From NCBI GenBank assembly GCA_016719015.1, contig JADKAZ010000001.1, positions 744,001-808,000 of the forward strand: a stretch of 64,000 bases of DNA, given 5' to 3'. Position 1 is the stretch's first letter; each line of letters starts with the position of its first letter. The notes beneath the pieces were generated by a model, which did no database searches, had not been told where the DNA came from, and was given only the letters and a program-made list of their open reading frames with translations. Source of the DNA: Chitinophagaceae bacterium. Its GTDB lineage: Bacteria; Bacteroidota; Bacteroidia; Chitinophagales; Chitinophagaceae. The position numbers and the translations under genes were made by a program. Below, in pieces: positions 24,308 to 34,358 of the stretch.

Positions 24308-25624
24308 ATGCAAATAGATAAAATCTCATTCAGTGACATTTCTATCTTTCATCCGGAAGAAGAATTTTCTATTTTTCATAAGCTCAACTTTACCCGTACC
24401 ACCGGCGGCAAAGAATGGCTGAAAAAATTTTTTAACGAACCTCATAGTGATATAAAGAAAATCATCGGTACTCAAAAGATCATCCGCACCTTTATGGAGC
24501 ATGTCGGGGACTGGCCCACCAGCATTACCAATGGAACTGTGCTGATGATGGACAAGTTTATGGATTACTCCCTGGACCCGGTTAGTGAAAATGCCAGCTC
24601 ATTAAACAACCTGCTTTACAAATGGCTGCACAGCGAAGACTACTCCATGATAAAATATTCGGTGATTCATTTCGCTGATTTTTATCGGGGGATTAAACAG
24701 ATTGCCGAATTATTAGAAGGCCTTGAACTGCCGCCGGGTATCCAATTTTATTGTGACAGGATCAACAAAGTGCTGAAAGAACCGCCACTGCAAAAACTTT
24801 CAGACTCGGAACCGGGACAAAGATTCTCTTCCCGGCAACAACTTTTCTTTGCCTACCATCTGCGGGGACGGTATAAAACAGATACATTAGAACTGATTGA
24901 CATTTTCAGCCGGCTGGATGCCTGGTATTCAATGGCTGTAGCAGTCAAAACTTATCAACTCAGCTTCCCTGAATTCATAGAACAGGAAACTGCCTTAGTG
25001 GATGCAAAAGGATTGTACCATGTATTGCTTCCCGAACCAGTGGCCTACGATTTGCAAATGAATCCCGAAAATAATTTTCTCTTTTTAACCGGAGCTAATA
25101 TGGCAGGGAAAAGCACACTGATAAAGGCGGTGGGTTCTGCGGTTTTCCTGGCCCATATCGGGATGGGAGTACCGGCCACAAAAATGAAACTCACTTTATT
25201 TGACGGGCTGCTGAGTAATATAAATGTAGTGGATAATATTGCTAAAGGCGAAAGCTTCTTCTTTAATGAAGTGCAGCGGATAAAAAATACTATTGAAAAA
25301 ATAAACAATGGCAAGAAATGGCTGGTACTGATCGATGAACTTTTTAAAGGAACGAATGTGCAGGATGCCATGAAATGTTCGCTGACAGTTATAAAAGGGC
25401 TGATTAAAATAAAAAATTCCCTTTTCATTCTTTCTACCCACCTGTATGAAATTGGCGAGGAACTGAAAGACTATCCCAATATCTCGTTCCGTTATTTTGA
25501 AACCAATGTAAAAGATGAGCAATTGGAATTCAGCTACCAGTTGAAAGAAGGTATCAGTAATGATCGTATTGGTTATGTAATTTTGAAACGGGAGAAGGTG
25601 GTGGATATGCTGGAGAAGTTATAA
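24308..25624 (+). CDS. MutS-like DNA-binding ATPase (MutS core/ATPase only)
   Basis: 438 residues from the ATG at 24308, which immediately follows the heptamer repeat; an upstream TTG lies within the repeat. The C-terminal third is a MutS ATPase domain: Walker A GANMAGKST from residue 262, NINVVDNIAKGESFFFNEVQRI as signature region, VLIDELFKGTN as Walker B and STHLYEI. The N-terminal part is helical like the MutS core/lever, but the mismatch-reading and connector domains are missing. Such small MutS-related proteins are common in Bacteroidota with undefined roles; it is not the housekeeping MutS. Confidence 0.82.
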   Translation: MQIDKISFSDISIFHPEEEFSIFHKLNFTRTTGGKEWLKKFFNEPHSDIKKIIGTQKIIRTFMEHVGDWPTSITNGTVLMMDKFMDYSLDPVSENASSLNNLLYKWLHSEDYSMIKYSVIHFADFYRGIKQIAELLEGLELPPGIQFYCDRINKVLKEPPLQKLSDSEPGQRFSSRQQLFFAYHLRGRYKTDTLELIDIFSRLDAWYSMAVAVKTYQLSFPEFIEQETALVDAKGLYHVLLPEPVAYDLQMNPENNFLFLTGANMAGKSTLIKAVGSAVFLAHIGMGVPATKMKLTLFDGLLSNINVVDNIAKGESFFFNEVQRIKNTIEKINNGKKWLVLIDELFKGTNVQDAMKCSLTVIKGLIKIKNSLFILSTHLYEIGEELKDYPNISFRYFETNVKDEQLEFSYQLKEGISNDRIGYVILKREKVVDMLEKL

Positions 25625-25811
25625 ATACGATACCCCTTTCCTGAACCATTTCCCCTGCTATGGCATGTGTTGAGTGATGCTCATGAAACGAAAAATTGAG
25701 ACACCCGTTGAAATTCTATTTATATACCTTGAATGTAGAAAAAGTACGACAGTGAATATTACTTTTAAATCTTTACATTTAAGCAAGTTTTCCATCACCA
25801 ACAACTGACTT

Positions 25812-28115
25812 ATGAGTAGCAAACTAAGGTTAAGGCTTCACGGCTTCCTGTTTATTATTACGGGGCTTCTGTTTTTTCAAAAATCAAATGCGCAATGCAG
25901 TACTGGTAACCCGGCCGGATGTTCTTGTCCCGGAGGCGGTACCACCTGCCTGTTGTTGCCGGATATTACAGCTGGTAAAACATCACTAAATGCTACCACC
26001 GGGTGGACCGAATATACACAGGCAGCCGGTTCTCCCAACAAAGGTTTACTCCGGCTCGATGTTTCCACACCTAATATTGGCTGGGGTCCTGTAGAAACAG
26101 TCTCTACCAACAATTATTTATGTGGTACAGATACCTTGTTTGATTTTGTTCCACCGTCTGGTTTTCTTTGTCCCGACGGTTCTTTTCCAAAAAGACTGAT
26201 CAAGCAACGGCTCTATCAAAAAAATGGAAACAGTTTTCAATTTATTGACAGAGATGCAGGTTGGATGGTGTATCACCCATCGCATGGGCATATACATATT
26301 GAAGGATGGGGATTGTATACATTACGTTTAAGAGATTTAACTATAACAGACACCTTGCAATGGCCTGTTGTAAACAGTGGAGTAAAGGTTAGTTTCTGCC
26401 TGATTGATTTAACTACCTGTAGTGGCAGCCCCGGCGATTGCCGGGATGCAAATGGCAATACACTGCTGAATAATAACTTTCCCAATTACGGACTGGGAGG
26501 AGGATACAGTTGCAACAATATTAAACAGGGAATCAGTGTGGGCAAAGTGGACATCTATCATCAATACCTCGACGAAAGCTTTGTAAAAATTCCTTACGAA
26601 GCCTGCAACGGTTCTTACCATGTGGTAGTGCAGGTAGACCCGGATAATCATTTTTTGGAAATGAATGAAAATAATAACTGGCTGGCTGCTGCTACTGCTC
26701 TTACAAAACAACGGACAACCAACACTAATCCTTACGCTTATATCTTCAGTAAAAAGGGTAACACGGTATGCCAGGGAGGCACACTGCAATTAGAAGCCAG
26801 TGGAGCCAGCAATTATGTATGGAATACGGGAGCCACTGCACAAAAAATTACTATCAGTCAGCCGGGACGTTATTGGGTAAGAGCTACAACACCCTGCGGA
26901 ACAACGACCAGTGATACGTTAGATATCGTTCAATCGGGTACCAGTGCTTTTCCTGCTATTACAACCAACGATACTATTTGCGCCGGCGAAAGAGCCAACC
27001 TCTATGCCAGTGGTAATGCACATTGGTATGATGCACCCGTTGGGGGAAATCTTGTTTTTATCGGTAACAATTATCAAACAGGGAGCTTATTTAATAACAC
27101 CACTTTCTATGTGGCAGACCAGCCCTCGGTTTTAAGCGGAAAAATGGGTCCGGCTACCACTACCTTCAGTGGTACCGGTAACTACTCAGCAGCAAAAACT
27201 GAATACCTCATCTTTAATGCATTCCTCCCATTCAAGTTAAAAAAATTAAGAGTCGATGCATCAACTGCCGGAATAAGAATTATACAACTGAGAGACCAGT
27301 ATGGTCTTGTGCTCCAGGAAAAAAGTGTAACCCTAACTGCGGGTTCACAGGAAATTATACTTGATTTTTTTGTTCCCTCCGGATTAAATCACCAATTGGG
27401 ACTTTCATCCTCAAGTCCTGTTGCCGGGTTATATACAAGTACTACTGCTAATCCTACTTTTGGTTTTCCATTCAAACTAAACAGTGTTGCCAATATTGTT
27501 GGTTCGTCCTTTGCAGCAGGAGATAAATCATATCCATTCTTTTATGACTGGCAGGTGGAAGTAACATCGCAAGCCTGTAATAATGGACAAAGAAAACCTG
27601 TCATTGCTTACACGGTTCCTGCACCAGCAGTAGTAATGTCCGGTTTACAGCCTGCCTACAACCATGCTGCCTTTGGTGTACAACTTATCGGAACTCCTGC
27701 GGGTGGAACGTTTAGTGGCAATGGAGTAGTTAACGGTTATTTCTATCCAAGAGTAGCCGGTTTAGGCTCACATATTATTACCTATACTTATAGCAATGGA
27801 TTCTGTACAAGTCAGACAGCTAAAGAAACAAGAGTAGTACTTGATGAGACACTACTTGATAACGGCTTTTCTGTTCAGCTCTTAGACCATCCCGGCAGCC
27901 ATCCTGTATTATGGGTAGTAAGTAACGATAATTCCACTATTGAAATAGCACTCCTTACCAATACCGGGCAAACATTGATGACCATGCAAAAAGCCGTGTA
28001 CCCCGGAGGCAACTTTATTAATATTGACGTGGAAAAGTATCCCAAAGCAGTTTACCTGCTCAAGGTGAGGCATGCTGCCAGTGGCAAAACGAAAACATTA
28101 AAATTACTGAACTGA
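25812..28115 (+). CDS. Lysyl-oxidase-like secreted protein with T9SS sorting domain
   Basis: 767 residues with a signal peptide ending near residue 27. The copper motif HPSHGHIH at 155-162 has the H-x2-H-x-H-x-H spacing of animal lysyl oxidases (WHSCHQHYH), and GISVGKVDIYHQYLDESFVKIP with YHVVVQVDPDNHFLEMNENNNW matches the later catalytic part. Then come Ig-like/PKD-like beta repeats and a C-terminal region ending AVYLLKVRHAASGKTKTLKLL, a T9SS sorting signal. Lysyl oxidases oxidise lysine side chains to aldehydes. Secretion and target are inference; the cofactor Lys/Tyr pair was not located. Confidence 0.8.
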   Translation: MSSKLRLRLHGFLFIITGLLFFQKSNAQCSTGNPAGCSCPGGGTTCLLLPDITAGKTSLNATTGWTEYTQAAGSPNKGLLRLDVSTPNIGWGPVETVSTNNYLCGTDTLFDFVPPSGFLCPDGSFPKRLIKQRLYQKNGNSFQFIDRDAGWMVYHPSHGHIHIEGWGLYTLRLRDLTITDTLQWPVVNSGVKVSFCLIDLTTCSGSPGDCRDANGNTLLNNNFPNYGLGGGYSCNNIKQGISVGKVDIYHQYLDESFVKIPYEACNGSYHVVVQVDPDNHFLEMNENNNWLAAATALTKQRTTNTNPYAYIFSKKGNTVCQGGTLQLEASGASNYVWNTGATAQKITISQPGRYWVRATTPCGTTTSDTLDIVQSGTSAFPAITTNDTICAGERANLYASGNAHWYDAPVGGNLVFIGNNYQTGSLFNNTTFYVADQPSVLSGKMGPATTTFSGTGNYSAAKTEYLIFNAFLPFKLKKLRVDASTAGIRIIQLRDQYGLVLQEKSVTLTAGSQEIILDFFVPSGLNHQLGLSSSSPVAGLYTSTTANPTFGFPFKLNSVANIVGSSFAAGDKSYPFFYDWQVEVTSQACNNGQRKPVIAYTVPAPAVVMSGLQPAYNHAAFGVQLIGTPAGGTFSGNGVVNGYFYPRVAGLGSHIITYTYSNGFCTSQTAKETRVVLDETLLDNGFSVQLLDHPGSHPVLWVVSNDNSTIEIALLTNTGQTLMTMQKAVYPGGNFINIDVEKYPKAVYLLKVRHAASGKTKTLKLLN

Positions 28116-28137
28116 TATTCACAATAAATTACCTGTT

Positions 28138-28168
28138 AAAAACCTGTAAAGATCACTTACAGGTTTTT
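28138..28168 (+). terminator. Intrinsic terminator after the lysyl-oxidase-like gene
   Basis: A 12-bp perfect stem (AAAAACCTGTAA with TTACAGGTTTTT) with a 7-base loop runs into T-rich sequence, 22 bases after the stop. Confidence 0.85.
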
Positions 28169-28217
28169 TAGTTTTTTGTTTTGAAACAAACAGGTAACTT
28201 TTGCAAAATTTGTCTCT

Positions 28218-29813
28218 GTGAGAATACTCTTTTTTATTGTATGCCTTGGTTTTGTACTGGCTGCTAATGCCCAACGAAATATTGATGTGTTGCATTATCG
28301 TTTTGAAATTAATCTAAATGATACGACAGATACTATTTCCGGGAGAGCTACCATCCTTGTAAAATTTCTGGAAGAAACCGATCGCCTGGCATTTGACTTT
28401 ACTTCTGTATCGAATGGAAAAGGGATGGTTGTTTTTTCTGTTATGGAAAAATCTGATGATAATAAAATGTTTACGAATTCGCATGCCAAGAATAAACTGA
28501 CTATCAATTTGCCACAAAGAAAAAAAAGTGGAGATACCAGTACTTTTTTTATACGATATAAAGGCATCCCCGCCGATGGGCTTATCATTTCCAAAAATCA
28601 ATATGGCAGCCGTACATTTTTTGGCGACAATTGGCCTAACCGGGCACATAACTGGTTGCCCTGTGTAGATGATATAGCAGATAAAGCCACAGTAGAATTT
28701 ATCGTTACTGCTCCTTCGCATTACCAGGTCATATCAAATGGAGTGCAGATAGAAGAAACTAATTTACCGGACAACAAAAAACTTACGCATTATAGAGAAG
28801 ATGTACCACTACCCACCAAAGTGATGGTAATTGGTGCTGCTGATTTTGCTGTTAATAATGTTGGCGATGTTAACTGCACACCGGTAAGCAGTTGGGTATT
28901 TCCTGAAAATAAGAAAGATGGCTTCTACGATTATGCTATAGCTAAAGAAATTCTTGCCTTTTATATGGATTATATCGGACCATATGCTTATAAAAAATTG
29001 GCCAATGTACAATCCAAGACGAGGTTTGGTGGTATGGAAAATGCAGGAGCTATTTTTTATTCTGAATACTCTGTAAATGGTTACCGCGGTGAAGAAAGAT
29101 TGATTGCACATGAAATTGTTCACCAGTGGTTTGGTAACATGGCTACCGAAAAAAGCTTTGCACATTTCTGGCTAAGTGAAGGCTTTGCCACTTATCTCAC
29201 CCATATTTACCTGGAATCGAAATACGGCATGGATAGTTTGAAAAAACGAATGCAGGAAGACCGGGATGAAATACTCTCCTTTGTAAAATCAAGTAAAAGA
29301 CCCGTAGTTGACTCCACTTCAAACTACATGAGCCTGCTGAATGCCAACAGTTATCAGAAAGGTGGCTGGGTATTGCATATGCTCCGGCGGCAGTTAGGCG
29401 ATTCTGTTTTTCATAAGGCCATCAGGCAATACTATGCAACGTATGCAGGAAAAAATGCTGATACAAAAGATTTGCAAAATATTTTTGAATTGGTCTCCGG
29501 AAAAAAACTGGGCAAATTTTTTCAACAATGGCTTTACACCCCTGAGAACCCACGTTTAGATGTAACCTGGAAATACAATAAGACAGAAAATAATATAGCC
29601 ATAACGGTAAAGCAACTGCAAGCCTCCGATTTTGAATTGCCGCTTGAAATACTGGTACAAGAATCGGCAGTAACGATGCCCCGAAGAATGATAAAAACAA
29701 TCAGTAAGAGGACGGAGACTTTTATTTATCCTGTCAAGTCAAAACCAGTAAGAATAGAAATAGACCCGATGGTCTCCCTCCTTTTTGAAGGAACTATAAC
29801 GGAGGTAAAATAA
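28218..29813 (+). CDS. M1 family zinc aminopeptidase, secreted
   Basis: 531 residues from a GTG at 28218, the start that yields the signal peptide MRILFFIVCLGFVLAANAQ. The M1 signatures are complete: GGMENAG at 271-277 and HEIVHQW from 298, with E321 as third zinc ligand after 18 residues (HEXXH-18-E). M1 peptidases remove N-terminal residues from peptides. It is shorter than the 850-residue PepN class and lacks its large C-terminal helical domain. A -7-like TAACTTTTG lies shortly upstream. It probably works in the periplasm. Confidence 0.9.
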   Translation: MRILFFIVCLGFVLAANAQRNIDVLHYRFEINLNDTTDTISGRATILVKFLEETDRLAFDFTSVSNGKGMVVFSVMEKSDDNKMFTNSHAKNKLTINLPQRKKSGDTSTFFIRYKGIPADGLIISKNQYGSRTFFGDNWPNRAHNWLPCVDDIADKATVEFIVTAPSHYQVISNGVQIEETNLPDNKKLTHYREDVPLPTKVMVIGAADFAVNNVGDVNCTPVSSWVFPENKKDGFYDYAIAKEILAFYMDYIGPYAYKKLANVQSKTRFGGMENAGAIFYSEYSVNGYRGEERLIAHEIVHQWFGNMATEKSFAHFWLSEGFATYLTHIYLESKYGMDSLKKRMQEDRDEILSFVKSSKRPVVDSTSNYMSLLNANSYQKGGWVLHMLRRQLGDSVFHKAIRQYYATYAGKNADTKDLQNIFELVSGKKLGKFFQQWLYTPENPRLDVTWKYNKTENNIAITVKQLQASDFELPLEILVQESAVTMPRRMIKTISKRTETFIYPVKSKPVRIEIDPMVSLLFEGTITEVK

Positions 29814-29870
29814 AAATGAATACCACTTTCAGGTAATAACCTATACCGTTATTTTATCTACCTTCAATCC

Positions 29871-31421
29871 ATGCTTGTAAAAACTTTTGGCAGTGCTGTA
29901 TATGGCGTTGAAGCTATTACTATCACCATTGAAGTGAACTGGCTTAGTACTTCGGGAAAAGATATGATGATTGTCGGCTTGCCTGATAATGCCGTTAAAG
30001 AAAGCCTGCAACGGATAGAAAGCACTTTTAAAACAAATGGTTTCCAGGTGCCCCGTACTAAAGTAGTAGTCAACCTGGCCCCTGCAGATATAAAAAAAAG
30101 CGGTACTCCATTTGACCTTCCCATTGCGTTGGGGATATTGGGCGCATCTGAACAATTAGAAAATAAAGAGGCATTAAGCAATTATGTTATTATGGGTGAG
30201 CTTTCACTTGATGGTGAGATCCGTGCCATCAAAGGAGCTTTGCCGATTGCTATCCAGGCGAGAAAAGAAGGGTTTAAAGGTTTAATTGTACCCGCCATGA
30301 ATGCTAAAGAAGCCGGCATGGTGAACAACTTAAAAGTTTATGGAGTAACACATATCAAAGAAGTAATTGATTTTTTTGAGAATGAAGAAAAAGGCCTCGA
30401 GCCAATTATCGTTAATACAAGAGATGATTTTTTTAATGCACAGTATGATTTTGAAATAGACTTTGCCGATGTAAAAGGCCAGGAAAATATTAAAAGGGCA
30501 TTGGAAATAGCAGCAGCCGGCGGACACAATGCCATTTTGATTGGCCCTCCTGGTGCTGGCAAAACGATGTTGGCTAAACGATTGCCTACGATTCTTCCCC
30601 CACTCTCTTTACAGGAAGCTTTAGAAACAACCAAGATTCATTCGGTAGCAGGAAAATTGCCGGAAAATTCCACTTTAGTTTCTAAAAGGCCGTTTCGTTC
30701 ACCACATCATACCATCAGTGATGTGGCCCTGGTAGGTGGTGGTGGTAATCCGCAACCCGGCGAAATATCATTGGCGCATAATGGCGTTTTGTTTTTGGAT
30801 GAATTACCTGAATTTAAAAGAACAGTGCTGGAAGTGATGCGACAACCGATGGAAGAAAGAAAAGTTACTATCTCAAGAGCAAAAGTGGCAGTTGACTTTC
30901 CTGCATCCTTTATGCTGATGGCTTCCATGAACCCCTGCCCCTGTGGTTACTATAATCATCCTGAAAGAGAATGCACTTGTCCTCCCGGAACAGTACAGAA
31001 GTATTTAAATAAAATTTCCGGCCCACTACTCGACCGGATTGATTTGCATGTAGAAGTAACCCCTGTTGCATTCAGTGAATTATCTGCTACCAAACAACAG
31101 GAAAATTCTGCCAGTATCCGTGACAGGGTAATTATTGCCCGGGAAATACAAGCCAACCGTTATAAAGACAATCCGGGAATTTATTGTAATGCACAAATAA
31201 GCAGCAAAATGCTCAAAGAAATTTGTGTGATCAACCAAGTGGGAGCTAACTTATTAAAAATTGCGATGGAGAAATTGAATCTTTCCGCCAGGGCTTATGA
31301 TAGAATATTAAAAGTATCGAGAACAATTGCCGACCTTTCCCAAAGTGCCGATATAAAACCAGAACACCTTGCAGAAGCCATTCAATACAGAAGCCTTGAC
31401 AGGGAGGGATGGGCAGGATAA
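29871..31421 (+). CDS. comM: YifB/ComM family AAA ATPase (Mg-chelatase-like)
   Basis: 516 residues: an N-terminal Lon-protease-like fold domain (MLVKTFGSAVYGVEAITITIEVNW, FDLPIALGIL, GELSLDGEIRAIKGALPIA), then an AAA+ Mg-chelatase domain with GPPGAGKT at 225-232, PFRSPHHTISD, VLFLDELPEF and MNPCPCGYYNHPERECTC, and the C-terminal LSARAYDRILKVSRTIADL. ComM is a hexameric helicase promoting branch migration during natural transformation. The match in length and all motifs is strong. It stands between the aminopeptidase and glycosyltransferase genes. Confidence 0.93.
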   Translation: MLVKTFGSAVYGVEAITITIEVNWLSTSGKDMMIVGLPDNAVKESLQRIESTFKTNGFQVPRTKVVVNLAPADIKKSGTPFDLPIALGILGASEQLENKEALSNYVIMGELSLDGEIRAIKGALPIAIQARKEGFKGLIVPAMNAKEAGMVNNLKVYGVTHIKEVIDFFENEEKGLEPIIVNTRDDFFNAQYDFEIDFADVKGQENIKRALEIAAAGGHNAILIGPPGAGKTMLAKRLPTILPPLSLQEALETTKIHSVAGKLPENSTLVSKRPFRSPHHTISDVALVGGGGNPQPGEISLAHNGVLFLDELPEFKRTVLEVMRQPMEERKVTISRAKVAVDFPASFMLMASMNPCPCGYYNHPERECTCPPGTVQKYLNKISGPLLDRIDLHVEVTPVAFSELSATKQQENSASIRDRVIIAREIQANRYKDNPGIYCNAQISSKMLKEICVINQVGANLLKIAMEKLNLSARAYDRILKVSRTIADLSQSADIKPEHLAEAIQYRSLDREGWAG

Positions 31422-31454
31422 TTTTAATAAAAAGTCCGGATTAGCAGATTTAAT

Positions 31455-32579
31455 ATGACGAAAATTCTTTTTTTATCAGTTATGAATGGTTCTGCCTGGG
31501 GTGGTAGTGAAGAACTTTGGTACCAGTCTGCAATATGGATGGCACGCCGCCAGTACGATGTGGATGTATGCTGTTTTGACAGTGCAGAGAAAAGTGGAAG
31601 AATGAAAGAACTGGAAGAAGCAGGTTGCCAACTATTTCTATTACCCGGAAAAGAGGAAACAAAAAAGCAATTATTATTAGGAAAAATAAAATTGAGTAAA
31701 GCTGTTGCTGAGGTTCCCTTTGAGCAATATGACAAAGTAATTGTGAACCAGGGTGGGTGGAAAGATGTAACACATGGACCTTTTAAAAAGCTTTTTCATA
31801 GAATGAAGGAGTATGTACTCATCTACCACAACTATAACACTAATGAAAAATTTTCTCTCCGTAAATTTTCCCTGTTACAAAAATGGGCAGATAAGGCATC
31901 AAAAAATTTAGGTGATACTCCAAAAATATTTCGGGCCCTCGAAGAAGCGTATTCATTAAACATTCCCAACCAGGAAAATATTTTCAATCCGCTTACATTT
32001 GATGTTCCGCCAACCCCGGCTCCCTACCCTGAAGTAGTAGATGGGAAATATATATTTTCAGTTTTCGCTGCTTTAGATATAGAACGAAAGGCACAGGATG
32101 TATTGATAAAGGCCCTGGCGGGGTCTGCCTGGAAAAGCAGGAACTGGCAACTTCATCTTTATGGAGCAGGAAAGGACAAAGAGTTGCTTCAAAAAATTAT
32201 TCTGGAGCACCAACTACAGGCGAACATTATTTTACATGGCAATGCGACAAATTATAAAGAGGCCATTCGACAATCTCACCTCGTATTACAGGTAACCCAT
32301 ATTGATGCAATGCCCATTACCGTAATGGACTCTTTAGCAATGGCAAGACCAGTAGTGGTAAGCAATGTTGGGGATATGCCATCCTGGATTAAGACAAATG
32401 TAAATGGTTGGGTAGTTTCACAGGTAACCCCTGCAGCTATCAATCAGACATTAGAACAGGCCTGGGAGCAGCGCCATAACTGGGCTGCAATGGGCAAGGA
32501 ATCATTTTCCATTTTTCAACGGAATTTTCCAGTCAACCCGATTGAATATTTTTTGAATCAAATAGCCGTCTTACATTAA
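31455..32579 (+). CDS. Glycosyltransferase family 4-like protein
   Basis: 374 residues. The N-terminal Rossmann domain begins TKILFLSVMNGSAWGGSEELWYQSAIWMARRQYDVDV, the GT-B glycine-rich GGSEE turn. The C-terminal domain has the donor-site pattern: YIFSVFAALDIERKAQDVLIKAL, LHLYGAGKDKELLQKII and HIDAMPITVMDSLAMARPVVVSNVGDMPSWI. It would use a nucleotide sugar to extend a cell-surface glycan in the cytoplasm. The acceptor and donor are unknown. It leads a group of glycan genes (a dehydrogenase-like, GT2, GT25 and ABC transporter). Confidence 0.85.
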   Translation: MTKILFLSVMNGSAWGGSEELWYQSAIWMARRQYDVDVCCFDSAEKSGRMKELEEAGCQLFLLPGKEETKKQLLLGKIKLSKAVAEVPFEQYDKVIVNQGGWKDVTHGPFKKLFHRMKEYVLIYHNYNTNEKFSLRKFSLLQKWADKASKNLGDTPKIFRALEEAYSLNIPNQENIFNPLTFDVPPTPAPYPEVVDGKYIFSVFAALDIERKAQDVLIKALAGSAWKSRNWQLHLYGAGKDKELLQKIILEHQLQANIILHGNATNYKEAIRQSHLVLQVTHIDAMPITVMDSLAMARPVVVSNVGDMPSWIKTNVNGWVVSQVTPAAINQTLEQAWEQRHNWAAMGKESFSIFQRNFPVNPIEYFLNQIAVLH

Positions 32580-32656
32580 TCTGTTACCCCGTAAGCACAT
32601 TATTCCTATCTTTCTGACCCCAAAGACAACACCAATCATCTTTGAGAATTTAAATT

Positions 32657-33340
32657 TTGGTTATCGGAAACGGTTTACTGGCCCATAGTTTTGAATCCTA
32701 CAACAAGGACGACAAGTTCCTCATTTTTGCATCCGGCGTCTCTAACTCAAAAACCAAAAATCCTGAAGCCTATAGCCGGGAAATAACATTGCTTAAAAAA
32801 TCTATCGAACAACATCGGGATAAAACTATCGTTTACTTCAGCACTTGCAGCATTTATGACCCGGATGAAATGAAATCTGCATATGTACAGCATAAATTAA
32901 AAATTGAAAATATTATTCAAACCACCGTACCGCTGTATTATATTTTCCGGGTATCCAACGTGGCAGGAAAATCACCCAACCCCAATACTGTATTAAATTA
33001 TTTTTATTACCATATAAATAATGGAATCAACTTTGACTTATGGACGAATGCCTGCAGAAATATCATTGATATTGATGATGTATTTTTCATTGCCAACCAA
33101 CTGATGAAAAATAAGTTGGTAAGGGATCGGGTCATTAATATTGCAAGCCCGGTAAATTACCCGGTAAAAGAAATTGTAACTGCCATTGAATTGTTCCTTA
33201 ATACAAAATCAAATTATGTTGAAGTAAACAAAGGAACCTGTTTTGAAATAGATTTATCGGCTATTCAACACATCATTGAACAGCCCAACCTGCATTTCGA
33301 CAACAGATACCTGCCACGTTTACTTGCTAAATATTATTAG
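32657..33340 (+). CDS. Short NAD-dependent epimerase/dehydratase-like protein
   Basis: 227 residues from a TTG at 32657; TAA precedes it at 32651-32653 and no ATG restores the N-terminus. The first residues (MVIGNGLLAHSF) are the dinucleotide-binding loop; FSTCSIYDPDEM and YVQHK give the S-Y-K triad of extended SDR enzymes, followed by FRVSNVAGKSPNPNTVLNYF and a NIIDIDDVFFIANQL segment. This is consistent with sugar-nucleotide modification next to glycosyltransferases. The start is weak, so an indel near it is possible. Confidence 0.7.
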   Translation: MVIGNGLLAHSFESYNKDDKFLIFASGVSNSKTKNPEAYSREITLLKKSIEQHRDKTIVYFSTCSIYDPDEMKSAYVQHKLKIENIIQTTVPLYYIFRVSNVAGKSPNPNTVLNYFYYHINNGINFDLWTNACRNIIDIDDVFFIANQLMKNKLVRDRVINIASPVNYPVKEIVTAIELFLNTKSNYVEVNKGTCFEIDLSAIQHIIEQPNLHFDNRYLPRLLAKYY

Positions 33341-33363
33341 TTACGGCAAAAATAGTAAGGGCT

Positions 33364-34290
33364 TTATCGGGAGTTAGTGACTTTTCTCGCCATTTTTCTG
33401 AACTCATTGATCTTACTGATATAATTTCTTCGCCAGATGGGAAACAGGGTTCTTTGATGCCGGACCAGTAACCAGAAAAGTGTCCAGGAAAACCCATTCT
33501 CCAAACTTCTATATGCTGAATAAAGTTTCGTCATAAACGCTTTGTCAGAACAACTCCCATTATCTTTCAATAATTCAATCCGCTGTAACTTTTCCTGATA
33601 TTCATCATATTTCCTGTTCTTGTTTTCCTTTTTTTGCTTGTTTTTTTCCAACATGACGGCAGTAAATGAATCCTGGTGCTGACGCCAATTTGTCAACGGC
33701 TCATCAACATAATATATATGGGAAATGGAGGCTGCCGTATAAGCCAGCCAGGTATCGTAGGGCATTTTATCGGGGATGGGCAATGCATACTCAAGAAGTT
33801 CTTTTTTTAATAAGATGCTATGTCCCCAGATAAAATCATAAAAAATAAATGCATCGGGGTTGGGGCAATCATGCAGACGAAATATATCACTGATTTTTTT
33901 TCCTGTATCGTTATTGGTCTCATTTATATAAGCTGAATCTGAATATACCATCATGGCATTGCCGATGGCATTTACCAAAGTGGTAATTTTATGTGGCTTC
34001 CAGACATCATCATGATCAGCGATAGCAATCAGCTCGCCATTGCAAAGAGACAGGCATTTTTCAAAATTCTTAATATAACCAAGGTTTTCATCGTTCTTGT
34101 ATATCGTAAATATCCCAGGGTGTTGTGCCTTGAATTGTTCCAATGTTTTCACTGTATCATCAGTACTCTTATCATCACAGCATATAATCTCAATATTCTT
34201 ATAGCTTTGTTGCAAAAGACTTTCCAGCAAGGTTGTAAGAAACCTTCCGGAATTGTAGGTACAAAGTGCAATAGAAACTAAGGATGACAT
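33364..34290 (-). CDS. Glycosyltransferase family 2
   Basis: 308 residues. The GT-A start is typical (MSSLVSIALCTYNSGRFLTTLLESLLQQSYKNIEIICCDDKSTDDT), with GELIAIADHDDVW giving the DxD-type acidic site near residue 94. YDTWLAYTAASISHIYYVDEPLTNWRQHQDS is a later family segment. It transfers a sugar to a glycan in the cytoplasm, presumably O-antigen or capsule. It is the only gene of the glycan group on the minus strand and lies convergent with the dehydrogenase-like gene. Confidence 0.9.
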   Translation of the reverse strand: MSSLVSIALCTYNSGRFLTTLLESLLQQSYKNIEIICCDDKSTDDTVKTLEQFKAQHPGIFTIYKNDENLGYIKNFEKCLSLCNGELIAIADHDDVWKPHKITTLVNAIGNAMMVYSDSAYINETNNDTGKKISDIFRLHDCPNPDAFIFYDFIWGHSILLKKELLEYALPIPDKMPYDTWLAYTAASISHIYYVDEPLTNWRQHQDSFTAVMLEKNKQKKENKNRKYDEYQEKLQRIELLKDNGSCSDKAFMTKLYSAYRSLENGFSWTLFWLLVRHQRTLFPIWRRNYISKINEFRKMARKVTNSR

Positions 34291-34358
34291 AGTTTGGTGA
34301 TAATGACAATATCAAAGATATGACCTGATATTATTAACTTGCTGAAACAATCGGGATA

